From Zobellia nedashkovskayae (GTDB taxonomy: Bacteria > Bacteroidota > Bacteroidia > Flavobacteriales > Flavobacteriaceae), in contig NZ_JADDXR010000002.1 of NCBI RefSeq assembly GCF_015330125.1, forward strand, positions 124,001-188,000: 64,000 bases of DNA, given 5' to 3'. Made by a program: the position numbers and the translations under genes. Within the stretch, counting starts at the first letter, position 1. Every line of letters begins with the position of its first letter. Under the pieces are notes generated by a model, which saw only the letters and a list, made by a program, of their open reading frames with translations, ran no database searches and was not told the DNA's origin. Positions 54,633 through 63,498 of the stretch are shown here, in pieces.

Positions 54633-56681
54633 ATGAGGCAAAAGTTAATTTTATTTATTTTATTCACGATGGTTTCCGTATCTGGGTTTTCCCAGTTGAG
54701 TGACCTTCATTATTTGCCGCCATTAAAACAAGGTGGCAACAACCAAGCAGTTACCCAACAGAGTATTTATTTATCCAGCCCAGAAACTACAGCCTTTTCT
54801 GTAAATATTTATCAAGGCACATCTACAACCCTTTATAGCACAACTACGTTATCTAAAACTACTCCTCAAGAAATAGCACTAGCTAATGGTGATAACAACA
54901 TTACCATGATGGAAAATGACAGTACTGGTGTTGTTATTACAACTGGAGGTTTACGATTGGAAGCTCCAGGTGGCGAAAAATTCTATGTGAATTATAGAGG
55001 TAGATCCGGGTCACAAGCAACTTCCCTTACAAGTAAAGGAAGGCAGGCAATGGGAAATCATTTTAAATGGGGAGGAACTCCAAATAAAGGTACTCAAAAC
55101 AGTTTGACAAATTCGTTGGGAATAATGGCTACTCAAGATGGTACTACGGTAACCGTCTCAGGTTATGATCCAGATTGTGAGTTTAGATTAGGAAGTGATC
55201 GAGACGGTCTCACAGCTGATTCCTACACCATAAATTTAGATGCAAACGAATCTTTTGTGTTTGAGGCATATGTTGGAGAAACTCCTGCTAATGCAGACGG
55301 TTGGTTAGGAGCGGATGTAGTTTCCAATAATCCTATAGTCATAAGTAATGGGGGCCTTAACACTGGGGCAAGAGTTGGTTACAGTGGTAGAGATGCTGCA
55401 ATTGATCAGCCGGTACCTCAGAATAAATTGGGAAAAGAATATGTCTTTATTAGAGGAAACGGAACAAGTGAAACAGAAATACCAATAATTATAGGTACTC
55501 AAAACGGCACGAATATTTATGTAAACGGAAGTACAACAGCTATCGCTACTATAAACGATGGTGATTATTTTGAAATACCTGAAAGCAATTACTCGGTTTC
55601 TTCGGCAGGAGGAAATATGTATGTAACCACTTCAAAAGATGCTTACGCCTATCAGTTAATGGCAGGTGCAAGTGCTATTTATACCCAGGGATTAAATTTT
55701 ATTGCCCCTGTAAATTGCTTATTACCAGATACAGTAGATAACATTACACACATAGAAGATGCCGCTGGAGTAACCATGACCGGTGGAGTAACTCTAATTG
55801 CCTCTACCACTACCCCAGATGCAAACATTACCGTAACGGATGGTAGTGGTCCAATAGCCTTACCCGCACCATCGGCAGTTGCCGGAACGAGCTTATGGAA
55901 AACCTATTATGTTGCAGGACTAACTGGAGATGTAACCATAGAATCAACAGGACCAATAGCAGTTGGCTTTATAGGCTTTAGTGGTGCCAGAGGTATTGCT
56001 GGTTATTTTTCTGGTTTTGATACCGTACCTGCAGTAGATCTACAAGTTACAGGTGGTGGTTGCTTGCCTACCGCAGAAGTAGAGGTTACCGACCCCAATT
56101 TTGATGATTACCAATGGTTTGAAAACGGTGTCCTTATTGTAGGTGCAAATAATTCTACCTATACACCAACTAATGCAGGCGATTATTACGTACGGGTTAC
56201 AAAGGGAGGGTGCACCTATGATTCCCAACCTTTAACCGCTTACTATTGCGATCCCGATATCATTCTGAGCAAGGATGCAGACCAAAATACGATTACCGAA
56301 GGAGATACGGTCACTTTTACAATTACTGTTGAAACTTTAGGAATAGATCCGGTCACCAACTTAGTTTTGACCGATGTTTTACCACCGGGCCTAGAATTGA
56401 TTTCCTCCTCTATATCCAAAGGAACGTTCACTTATCCCGATTGGAATGTTGGAGGTATGACTTCCGGTGATCTAGAAACTTTGACTTTGGTCACCAGGGC
56501 CAGTCTAGAAAATATTTATTCTACAACCGCCAACTACACGAATACGGTAACCAACAGCCAAGACCAGGTAGACTCCAACATCACGATGGACGACCCTTCC
56601 GAAACCGTAACGGTAAGCAAAAACACCCCTACTACTGTAATAACGAATAGAAGAATTACCTATCGCGTAAATAGAAATTAA
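54633..56681 (+). CDS. IgGFc-binding-like secreted protein, paralogue of the SprB-like N-terminus
   Basis: This 682-residue protein has a signal peptide ending 'VSGFS'. After it, 'QLSDLHYLPPLKQGGNNQ' and the following 600 residues align with the first 650 or so of the upstream giant: IgGFc-binding N-terminal domain, Ig-like piece ('FDDYQWFENGVLIVGANNS') and one DUF11 domain ('VTNLVLTDVLPPGLELISSS'). It then stops at a short basic tail ('ITNRRITYRVNRN') with no TSP3, SprB repeats or sorting domain. It is likely exported to the periplasm; how or whether it reaches the surface is not evident. It arose by tandem duplication of the giant gene's 5' part, or the giant gained its 3' part later. A palindrome (54603-54614) lies 18 bp before the ATG. 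Confidence 0.9.
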   Translation: MRQKLILFILFTMVSVSGFSQLSDLHYLPPLKQGGNNQAVTQQSIYLSSPETTAFSVNIYQGTSTTLYSTTTLSKTTPQEIALANGDNNITMMENDSTGVVITTGGLRLEAPGGEKFYVNYRGRSGSQATSLTSKGRQAMGNHFKWGGTPNKGTQNSLTNSLGIMATQDGTTVTVSGYDPDCEFRLGSDRDGLTADSYTINLDANESFVFEAYVGETPANADGWLGADVVSNNPIVISNGGLNTGARVGYSGRDAAIDQPVPQNKLGKEYVFIRGNGTSETEIPIIIGTQNGTNIYVNGSTTAIATINDGDYFEIPESNYSVSSAGGNMYVTTSKDAYAYQLMAGASAIYTQGLNFIAPVNCLLPDTVDNITHIEDAAGVTMTGGVTLIASTTTPDANITVTDGSGPIALPAPSAVAGTSLWKTYYVAGLTGDVTIESTGPIAVGFIGFSGARGIAGYFSGFDTVPAVDLQVTGGGCLPTAEVEVTDPNFDDYQWFENGVLIVGANNSTYTPTNAGDYYVRVTKGGCTYDSQPLTAYYCDPDIILSKDADQNTITEGDTVTFTITVETLGIDPVTNLVLTDVLPPGLELISSSISKGTFTYPDWNVGGMTSGDLETLTLVTRASLENIYSTTANYTNTVTNSQDQVDSNITMDDPSETVTVSKNTPTTVITNRRITYRVNRN

Positions 56682-56747
56682 TCTTTTAGTGTAACATTGT
56701 ATGAAGTATCTCGTCAAGTAGGTATAATCAATCAAAAAACACTTGAC

Positions 56748-57650
56748 GTGAGCACTATTCTAACAGTTAATCATCTCACCAAAAAGTTTGGATATCTAAC
56801 GGCTGTCAAAGACCTTTCTTTCACCATTGAAAAAGGAAATGTATATGGCATTCTTGGACCGAACGGAAGCGGTAAATCTACTACTCTAGGTATTGTTCTA
56901 AACGTGGTAAACGCCACACAAGGTAATTTTGCTTGGTTTGACGGCACTACAACTACCCATCAAGCCTTAAAGAAAGTGGGCGCTATTATTGAAAGACCCA
57001 ACTTCTATCCTTATATGACCGCGCTTCAAAACCTGAAATTGGTTTGTAAAATAAAGGAAGTTAGCGAAGATAAAATAGAGGAAAAACTAGAGCTTGTTGG
57101 TTTGTTAGACCGAAAAAACAGCAAGTTCAGAACCTATTCTTTGGGTATGAAGCAACGCCTGGCCATTGCCTCTGCCCTTCTCAACGACCCTGAAATTCTA
57201 ATTCTTGATGAACCCACAAATGGATTAGACCCACAGGGAATTCATCAAATACGGGAGATCATTAAAAAAATAGCTTCTCAAGGCACGACTATTTTATTGG
57301 CATCGCACCTTTTGGACGAAGTTGAAAAAGTCTGTAGCCATGTTATTATCCTAAGAAAAGGAGAAAAATTATACTCTGGCCGTGTAGATGGCTTGTTAGC
57401 AAGTCATGGTTTTTTTGAATTAAAGACCGATAACCTTGAGAATTTAAAAACCTTTTTAGAAAAACATGCAAGTTTCGGAAGAATAAAGTTGGAAAACGGC
57501 TGCATCACTGCAATTTTAAAAGAAGAGATGAATGCGGGTGAACTGAACAAAACGCTTTTTGACCAAGGTATAATACTATCTCACCTAGTAAAAAGAAAAG
57601 AAAGCCTAGAAGAGCAATTCCTGACCTTGACCAAAAACCAATCCAACTAA
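56748..57650 (+). CDS. ABC transporter ATP-binding protein
   Basis: This is a 301-residue ATPase from GTG at 56748; the frame continues upstream to a TTG at 56697, but 'STILTVNHLTKKFGYLTAVK' is the usual family start. Walker A is 'GILGPNGSGKST', the signature 'YSLGMKQRLAIASALL', Walker B 'ILILDEPTNGLDPQG', and the switch His lies in 'LLASHLLDEVEK'. It is of the bacitracin/gliding (GldA- or BcrA-like) type that pairs with a separate permease, encoded 5 bp downstream. The substrate is unknown. Its position between T9SS cargo genes may reflect a link or simple adjacency. Confidence 0.94.
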   Translation: MSTILTVNHLTKKFGYLTAVKDLSFTIEKGNVYGILGPNGSGKSTTLGIVLNVVNATQGNFAWFDGTTTTHQALKKVGAIIERPNFYPYMTALQNLKLVCKIKEVSEDKIEEKLELVGLLDRKNSKFRTYSLGMKQRLAIASALLNDPEILILDEPTNGLDPQGIHQIREIIKKIASQGTTILLASHLLDEVEKVCSHVIILRKGEKLYSGRVDGLLASHGFFELKTDNLENLKTFLEKHASFGRIKLENGCITAILKEEMNAGELNKTLFDQGIILSHLVKRKESLEEQFLTLTKNQSN

Positions 57651-57655
57651 AAGCC

Positions 57656-58489
57656 ATGAGACGACTCCTTCAAATAGAATTCATAAAATTGTGGAACAAC
57701 AGGGCTAGCAAAGTCTTGATTCTGGCGTACTTTGTATTGCTTACCTCTATAGCATTAGTTGCCGCGGTTAAGTTTGATATTGGCCCAATAAAATTCCATT
57801 TAGCAGAACAGGGAATTTTCAACTTTCCATACATATGGCACTTCAATGCTTTTATAACAGCATTTTTTAAATTGTTTCTGGCTATTGTAATTGTATCCAT
57901 GATGGCTAACGAATACAGTAACAAAACTATTAAACAGAATTTAATTGACGGTCTTTCCAAAAAGGAATTTATCCTTTCAAAATTTCTGACCGTCGTTACT
58001 TTTTCTTTAATTTCAACAGTTTTTGTTTTTGGAGTTTCGCTCGTTTTAGGTCTTTTTTACTCCAATTTTACTGAAATTAGCATCATTTTCTCCGGTTTAG
58101 AGTTCCTTTTGGCTTTTTTCGTAAAGCTAGTCGGTTTCTTCTCCTTCTGTTTATTTCTTGGTATTTTAGTAAAACGTTCTGCCTTCGCTTTAGGTTTTCT
58201 AATCCTATGGCAAGTATTTGAATCTTTTATCCGCGGCATTATTAGATGGCGTTTTTTTGATGGAGAGACTACGGATATCATTATGGGTTTCTTTCCGCTA
58301 AATGCCATGTGGAACCTAATTAAAGAACCTTTTACCAGATTAAGTGCCGTACAAACTGCCGTAAACCAAATGGGCGAAGAAGTTGTATTAAATTATCACG
58401 TGCATTGGTATGAAATATTGATTGTCCTAGCTTGGACGGCCATTTTTATTTATGGGTCTTACGCTCTTTTGAAAAAAAGAGATTTATAG
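57656..58489 (+). CDS. ABC transporter permease (ABC-2 type)
   Basis: This 277-residue protein has about six membrane helices. The N-terminal amphipathic segment 'RRLLQIEFIKLWNNRASKVL' leads into TM1, and the typical cytosolic loop 'MMANEYSNKTIKQNLIDGLS' with 'KKEFILSKF' follows TM2, as in ABC-2 permeases of the BcrB/NosY type. It begins 5 bp after the ATPase gene, forming one exporter. GldF/GldG-like roles in gliding are conceivable from context but the sequence is not clearly GldF. A hairpin follows the gene. Confidence 0.9.
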   Translation: MRRLLQIEFIKLWNNRASKVLILAYFVLLTSIALVAAVKFDIGPIKFHLAEQGIFNFPYIWHFNAFITAFFKLFLAIVIVSMMANEYSNKTIKQNLIDGLSKKEFILSKFLTVVTFSLISTVFVFGVSLVLGLFYSNFTEISIIFSGLEFLLAFFVKLVGFFSFCLFLGILVKRSAFALGFLILWQVFESFIRGIIRWRFFDGETTDIIMGFFPLNAMWNLIKEPFTRLSAVQTAVNQMGEEVVLNYHVHWYEILIVLAWTAIFIYGSYALLKKRDL

Positions 58490-58506
58490 AGCATTCTTTA
58501 CATAGT

Positions 58507-58530
58507 TTTCTACTGGTAATCCAGTAGAAA
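58507..58530 (+). terminator. Hairpin after the ABC transporter operon
   Basis: A perfect 10-bp stem (58507-58516 with 58521-58530) with a TAAT loop lies 18 bp after the permease stop. The T-run after it is poor, so termination is likely but not certain. Confidence 0.55.
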
Positions 58531-58619
58531 TAAGTCGCTGTTTTCTAGTATTTATTAGTCGGAATTATTAGCGGATTACCCTTTAAGTTATATTCATTCC
58601 TAGAATATAATTGAACGCT

Positions 58620-61001
58620 ATGAAATTCTTCTTTACACTACTAATTATCCTTACCTGTTTCTCGGGAATTTCTCAGCAAGCAAATGATTGTTTTGATGCC
58701 ATAGTAGTTTGTGGCAATAGTGATATTTCCAGTAATGCTTCAGGTTTTGGCACACAAGAGTTAGACCCCACTACAAACCAATGTGTAAACCAAGAAGTCA
58801 ATAGTTTGTGGATAAGTGTTAGTATTGCAGTAGGAGGCACACTTGCTTTCACAATTCAACCTAAGGTTGATGATTTAGAAGTAGATTACGACTTCTTTAT
58901 TTTTGGTCCAAATAGTAATTGTCAGAATTTAGTAAGCCCCATACGATGTTCTACCACAAACCCACTTCAAGCCTCTTTAGGCTATAACATTACAGGGCTA
59001 AGCGAAATTGAATTAGATCAAAACGAAGGCCCAGGGCCAGACGGAAATAGCTTTGTTTCCCCTATTCCCGTTACTGCAGGAGAACAGTACTACATTCTCG
59101 TTGACAGACCTAATGGTGATGGTGGTTTTAATTTGGAATGGACAGGTACCGCCGGTTTTCTGCCATCTCCTAATGTTACCCAACCAAATGATCTTGAAGT
59201 GTGTTTATCAGAAGCGGATACGGTAGTTGATTTGACAGAAAATGAAGCCTCCATAACCACTAGTACCACTGCAACTATTTTATATTACACTTCATATAAT
59301 AATGCCTTTGATGGTGTAAACGCAATTACCGACCCAACTCAATTTATGTACAATGGTACTAAGAATAATATTTATGTTCGAGTAACGAATCCCAATGGTT
59401 GTTTCGAGATTGTTGATTTTGGAATACAATCCATATTATTTGATAGCCCACCAGATTTTGACTACTCGTCCTGTGATCCAGATGGTGATGGGCAAGCAGA
59501 TTTTCCAATAAATGATATTATCGCAGATGGTAAAAATGTATTTAACAATGCTTCTGACTTGGAATTGACCATACACCCGGATATAAACTCCGCAATACTG
59601 AATTCCAATACAATCACTAATCCAAATTTATCTTCCGCAAGCACAACGTTATATGCCCGTGTTTCGTCTACCCTATTCAATGATTGTTATATTACATATC
59701 CAATTTCATTAACTGTTAATTCATCCGAATTTGCAGCTTCCGTTAATTTAGTTCAATGCGATATTGACCAAGATAATTCGCTAGATGGTATTACCAAAAT
59801 AGATTTAAATCAAGCCTTTCCAGATTTACAGGACAATGCCGTTTTATTTTACGAGACGAATGCCAATCGTGACGCCAATAATCCCATTGCCGACCCTAGC
59901 AATTATACCAACCTTGTCCCCTTTTCTACAACGATATTTTTTAAAGTAAATACTAGCACCTGTGGAAGTTTAGGTGAAATATATATTGAAATAAAACCTA
60001 CAACTGTTGCTTTGAACACCTCGAGCCCAGTACAGTTATGTGATGATGATACCGAAGACGGAGTTTTAGCGGCTACTTTTGATCTAGAAAATATCCGCCA
60101 GAATACATATGCGGGAATGGACGTTGCTTTCTATGAAAGTTTAGAGGATGCTTCTTTAGAAAAAAATCCGCTTGACGGGAATTATAGAACCACTTCAACC
60201 TTCTTGTACACCCGCCTTGAAACTAATAATGAGTGTAATGACATAGAAGAAATTGAACTTATTGTCAACAGTTTACCGGAAATATCTCTAGAAAAACTTT
60301 ATGAAATATGCGCTGATCAAGACCCTTTAATTATTGATGCTCCAGATGGTTTTGATGGATATAGTTGGCTTAAGATTGATAAAGGAATACCTCTGGAAAT
60401 TAGCACCGATCAACAAGTAACGATTACAGAGCCCGGAAATTACAGCTTAGAAGTTGAAATTCAATATCAAAGCAACAATCAGCCCTCAAGCTGTTTAAAT
60501 TATGCTGATTTTCTAGTTACACCTTCAACCCCTGTAGTGATTGAGGATATAAAAATTAAACAACTCTCCGATTATAGTACTGTAGAGGTTGAAATACGGG
60601 GAGACTCCGTTTATGAATATTCCCTTGATGGCGAAACCTATCAAGATGAAGCTAGGTTTGACAATGTAGAAGCTGGGCTCTATACCGTTTTTGTTCGTGA
60701 TAAAAACGGTTGCAGTATTTCTGAAAGAGAAATTTCGGTTATTGGATTCCCCAAGTTCTTTACCCCTAACGGAGATGGTGCTAACGATATGTGGCAGGTA
60801 ATTGGGGTAAATGCCAATTTTGGAGACCAAGTAATTAACATCTATAATCGCTACGGAAAACTTGTAAAACAACTTTACTCTAACTCTATTGGCTGGGATG
60901 GATTAATGAACGGACAGCCACTGCCTTCTTCAGACTATTGGTTTAGAATCAACTTAGAGAATGGCAAAGAGTTTAAAGGCCATTTTTCTTTAAAGCGATA
61001 G
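58620..61001 (+). CDS. T9SS type B sorting-domain surface protein
   Basis: This is a 793-residue protein from the ATG at 58620. A signal peptide ('LLIILTCFSGIS') is followed by 'QQANDCFDAIVVCGN' and a beta-rich domain (about residues 20-190) common in Flavobacteriaceae secreted proteins ('YDFFIFGP', 'YYILVDRPNGDGGF'). The central 500 residues contain repeated acidic beta modules with motifs such as 'LVQCDIDQDNSLDGITKIDL' and 'LCDDDTEDGVLAATFDL'. The C-terminus 'FPKFFTPNGDGANDMWQVIG' with 'INIYNRYGKLVKQL' is the gliding-type sorting domain, closely similar to that of the SprB-like giant. The protein should be displayed on the cell surface; its ligand is unknown. Confidence 0.9.
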   Translation: MKFFFTLLIILTCFSGISQQANDCFDAIVVCGNSDISSNASGFGTQELDPTTNQCVNQEVNSLWISVSIAVGGTLAFTIQPKVDDLEVDYDFFIFGPNSNCQNLVSPIRCSTTNPLQASLGYNITGLSEIELDQNEGPGPDGNSFVSPIPVTAGEQYYILVDRPNGDGGFNLEWTGTAGFLPSPNVTQPNDLEVCLSEADTVVDLTENEASITTSTTATILYYTSYNNAFDGVNAITDPTQFMYNGTKNNIYVRVTNPNGCFEIVDFGIQSILFDSPPDFDYSSCDPDGDGQADFPINDIIADGKNVFNNASDLELTIHPDINSAILNSNTITNPNLSSASTTLYARVSSTLFNDCYITYPISLTVNSSEFAASVNLVQCDIDQDNSLDGITKIDLNQAFPDLQDNAVLFYETNANRDANNPIADPSNYTNLVPFSTTIFFKVNTSTCGSLGEIYIEIKPTTVALNTSSPVQLCDDDTEDGVLAATFDLENIRQNTYAGMDVAFYESLEDASLEKNPLDGNYRTTSTFLYTRLETNNECNDIEEIELIVNSLPEISLEKLYEICADQDPLIIDAPDGFDGYSWLKIDKGIPLEISTDQQVTITEPGNYSLEVEIQYQSNNQPSSCLNYADFLVTPSTPVVIEDIKIKQLSDYSTVEVEIRGDSVYEYSLDGETYQDEARFDNVEAGLYTVFVRDKNGCSISEREISVIGFPKFFTPNGDGANDMWQVIGVNANFGDQVINIYNRYGKLVKQLYSNSIGWDGLMNGQPLPSSDYWFRINLENGKEFKGHFSLKR

Positions 61002-61083
61002 TTGCACAGATTATTTCCCTTTTAAAGGATAAAATCGGCCTTTCAAAGAAATTATACAATAACCAATATATAGCCTACTATAT

Positions 61084-61109
61084 TAGCTCTCAAACGTTAG
61101 AGCTATATG
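61084..61109 (+). other. Hairpin abutting the start codon of the BspA-like gene
   Basis: A 7-bp stem (61084-61090 with 61099-61105), extendable with a one-base bulge to include the AT of the start codon, ends at the ATG at 61107. It could hinder initiation and act as a translational control, or be incidental. Confidence 0.35.
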
Positions 61110-62921
61110 AAACTCCCTCGCTATCATCTATTTATTATAGGTGTCCTTCTCGTATTTTTTAGAGGAAATGCAATAGACAATTACCCTCACCCCTTAGTTG
61201 GCAACGAACCATTTATTACCACATGGAATACAGATAACCCTGGTACATCAGATGATAATCAGATTACCATTCCTACATTTTCTAGTGAAATTTATAATTA
61301 TACAGTTGACTGGGGTGATGGTAATACTGATGCTAATGTGACTGGCGACATAACACATACTTATTCCACGGCAGGAACATATGAAGTCTCTATCTCTGGA
61401 GAATTTCCACAGATAAATTTTCGCGATTTGGGGGACAAAGAAAAAATTATATCGGTCGTACAATGGGGAGATATTGAATGGAAATCAATGCGTAGCGCAT
61501 TTAGCGGTTGTACAAATTTAGATGTAAGAGCTACAGATTCTCCTAATTTATCGGAGGTTACCATAGTAAATGGTATGTTTTCCGGTTGTTCCTCCCTTAT
61601 AGGAAATGAGTCTTTCAATAATTGGGATATGGGCATGATTATAGAAATGGAAGGTATGTTTGCTGCCGCATCACAATTCAACCAACCAATAGGAAAATGG
61701 GATGTAAGCAATGTTAAAGATATGACCGGTACATTTAGCCAAGCTACCTCATTTAACCAAACTATCGGGAATTGGAATGTTGGGAAAGTGGAAGAAATGT
61801 GGGATATGTTCGGCGGAGCAACTAGTTTTAATCAAGACATAGGAGACTGGGATGTGAGCAATGTCTTGGACATGTGTGGTATGTTCCTTCTCGCTGAGTC
61901 ATTTGACCAAAACCTAAGTAAATGGAAACCCACTAGTTTACGTTCTGCCTGTTATATGTTTAACTATTCATCACTATCCACCGCCAATTACGACGCCCTT
62001 TTAATAGGTTGGAGTGAACACAATCTTAAAACCAATGTAGATTTTGAGGCAGATAATAGTACGTACTGTGCCGGAGAGAAAGCCAGAAACAAGTTGATTA
62101 ATACCTATGGGTGGAAAATTAATGACAAAGGATTTTTAGGTATTACAATAACTGAATTACCTAACCAAGAACATACAGACAGCTATACTCTTCCGACGAT
62201 TACAGGGACAAACTTAACCGGAAACGAAATGTATTATACAGGCCCTACTGGCACCGGTCAATTTTTTTCTTTTGGTACAACGCTTTACGCAAGTGATTTT
62301 CCAGACTATCCCGTAACACTATACATTTATGATTTTAGTGGCGCTAGTACATCAGGCTGTAATGATGAGAAAAGCTTTGAGCTTACATTAAACACTATTT
62401 GTAAAAATCCAATTGCCGATAATTTAGAGTCTGCATTGAGCTGTACTAATTATACATTACCAGAACTAAGTAAAAACAATTTCTACTATACGGAAGCCAA
62501 TGCTAATGGAGAAAAACTTGAAGGAGGTAATATTATCTACAACAGTAAAACGCTGTATATCCATACGGGCTCAGGCGACTGTTATGACGAGAATACTTTT
62601 AAAATTACAATAAACAGAAGTTTATGCGATATTGAGATTAAACCAGTTGATCCCTGCTTGGTTGAATTTCCACAATTTATAACACCTAATGGAGATGGCC
62701 GATTTGATGTATTCAAACCCAGAAAAAATCCTTGCGGGCAATCCGGTAAATTGCATATTCTTGACAGATATGGTAGACTTGTTTATGCAACTGACGATTT
62801 ATCCTTGGGCTGGGACGGCACTGACAACTCACGAAAACTACCTGAAATGGATTATTGGTACCTATTCCAAAACTCTGATTCCGGTAAAACATTTACAGGT
62901 CATTTTTCAATACTCCGATAG
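61107..62921 (+). CDS. BspA-like (DUF285) surface protein with type B T9SS sorting domain
   Basis: This 604-residue protein starts with a signal-like hydrophobic segment ('YHLFIIGVLLVFFRGNAI'), then a short PKD-like beta module ('YNYTVDWGDGNTD', 'HTYSTAGTYEVSISG'). DUF285/BspA-like repeats cover about residues 120-310 with the recurrent pattern 'FNQ.IG.WDVSNV.DM.GMF', a form of leucine-rich-repeat-like coil used for surface binding. The C-terminus has 'FPQFITPNGDGRFDVFKP' and 'LHILDRYGRLVYATDD', the type B sorting domain. It is the fourth such cargo in the window. DUF285 proteins occur widely and are often gained by transfer, so its origin could be foreign. Confidence 0.92.
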   Translation: MKLPRYHLFIIGVLLVFFRGNAIDNYPHPLVGNEPFITTWNTDNPGTSDDNQITIPTFSSEIYNYTVDWGDGNTDANVTGDITHTYSTAGTYEVSISGEFPQINFRDLGDKEKIISVVQWGDIEWKSMRSAFSGCTNLDVRATDSPNLSEVTIVNGMFSGCSSLIGNESFNNWDMGMIIEMEGMFAAASQFNQPIGKWDVSNVKDMTGTFSQATSFNQTIGNWNVGKVEEMWDMFGGATSFNQDIGDWDVSNVLDMCGMFLLAESFDQNLSKWKPTSLRSACYMFNYSSLSTANYDALLIGWSEHNLKTNVDFEADNSTYCAGEKARNKLINTYGWKINDKGFLGITITELPNQEHTDSYTLPTITGTNLTGNEMYYTGPTGTGQFFSFGTTLYASDFPDYPVTLYIYDFSGASTSGCNDEKSFELTLNTICKNPIADNLESALSCTNYTLPELSKNNFYYTEANANGEKLEGGNIIYNSKTLYIHTGSGDCYDENTFKITINRSLCDIEIKPVDPCLVEFPQFITPNGDGRFDVFKPRKNPCGQSGKLHILDRYGRLVYATDDLSLGWDGTDNSRKLPEMDYWYLFQNSDSGKTFTGHFSILR

Positions 62922-62980
62922 CTTCACCAAAAATTTCAATCCAGCTACAATAGGTCATAGTTCTTTTGTAATTTTAAAGG

Positions 62981-63235
62981 ATGAAATTTAAAGTAGTCTC
63001 AGAGTTCAAACCAACCGGCGATCAGCCAGGAGCCATAAAGCAAATTGTAGAAGGAATGGATGCCGGTGAGCGCTACCAAACCCTTTTGGGTGTTACGGGT
63101 TCGGGTAAGACCTTTACCGTCGCTAATGTTATTGAACAGGTGCAACGTCCTACCCAGGTGCTTGCCCATAACAAAATATTGGCAGCACAGTAGTACTCTG
63201 AATTCAAACAGTTTCTTCCAGAAAATGCGATTGAG
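62981..63235 (+). pseudogene. uvrB: Truncated, decaying 5' fragment of uvrB
   Basis: The frame from ATG at 62981 gives the start of UvrB: '[16 protein letters not shown]', the Walker A '[10 protein letters not shown]', and '[10 protein letters not shown]'. A TAG stop at 63191 replaces the Leu codon of the usual 'AAQLYSEFK'; after the stop the frame still reads 'YSEFKQFLPENAIE'. UvrB similarity then ends near 63235 and a TAA follows at 63257. Family Leu and Thr in the 'PTLVLAHNKT' segment are changed. Intact UvrB is about 660 residues, so over 85% of the gene is missing. A working copy must be elsewhere for excision repair. It looks like a partial duplication left by recombination at this adhesin-rich locus. 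Confidence 0.9.
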
Positions 63236-63436
63236 CACTCTATCCTTTCAATTTATTAAATAAATGAAACCGACACATTCTCAAGTAAAAAGTCTATATG
63301 GATTATTTACCCAAAAATAAGCGCAATAATTAAATTAGGTTTTATTCGTTCAAGTGTTAAGGTATTAGCTGAAGTAAAGTATCCAAAATGAATTACTTAG
63401 TTAATTTTGTTCACCAAATTTAATTAAAACATACTA

Positions 63437-63466
63437 TTTGCAAATTACTTAAATGGCATACTTTAA
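63437..63466 (+). promoter_or_regulatory. Possible promoter for the LRR protein gene
   Basis: TTTG (63437-63440) and TACTTTAA (63459-63466) are separated by 18 bp, 32 bp before the ATG at 63499. The -7 element lacks the last consensus bases. The rest of the gap from 63236 to 63498 shows no gene. Confidence 0.35.
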
Positions 63467-63498
63467 ATGACCATTAAAGAAAAGTTCACTTTTAACAA

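Noticed and set aside
56697..56747. TTG-started extension of the ABC ATPase
   Set aside because: It adds 17 residues with no family similarity ahead of the usual 'STILTVNHL' start; GTG at 56748 fits better.
57656..58489. GldF identity for the ABC permease
   Set aside because: The protein is a general ABC-2 permease; no GldF-specific feature was seen and no gldG is adjacent.
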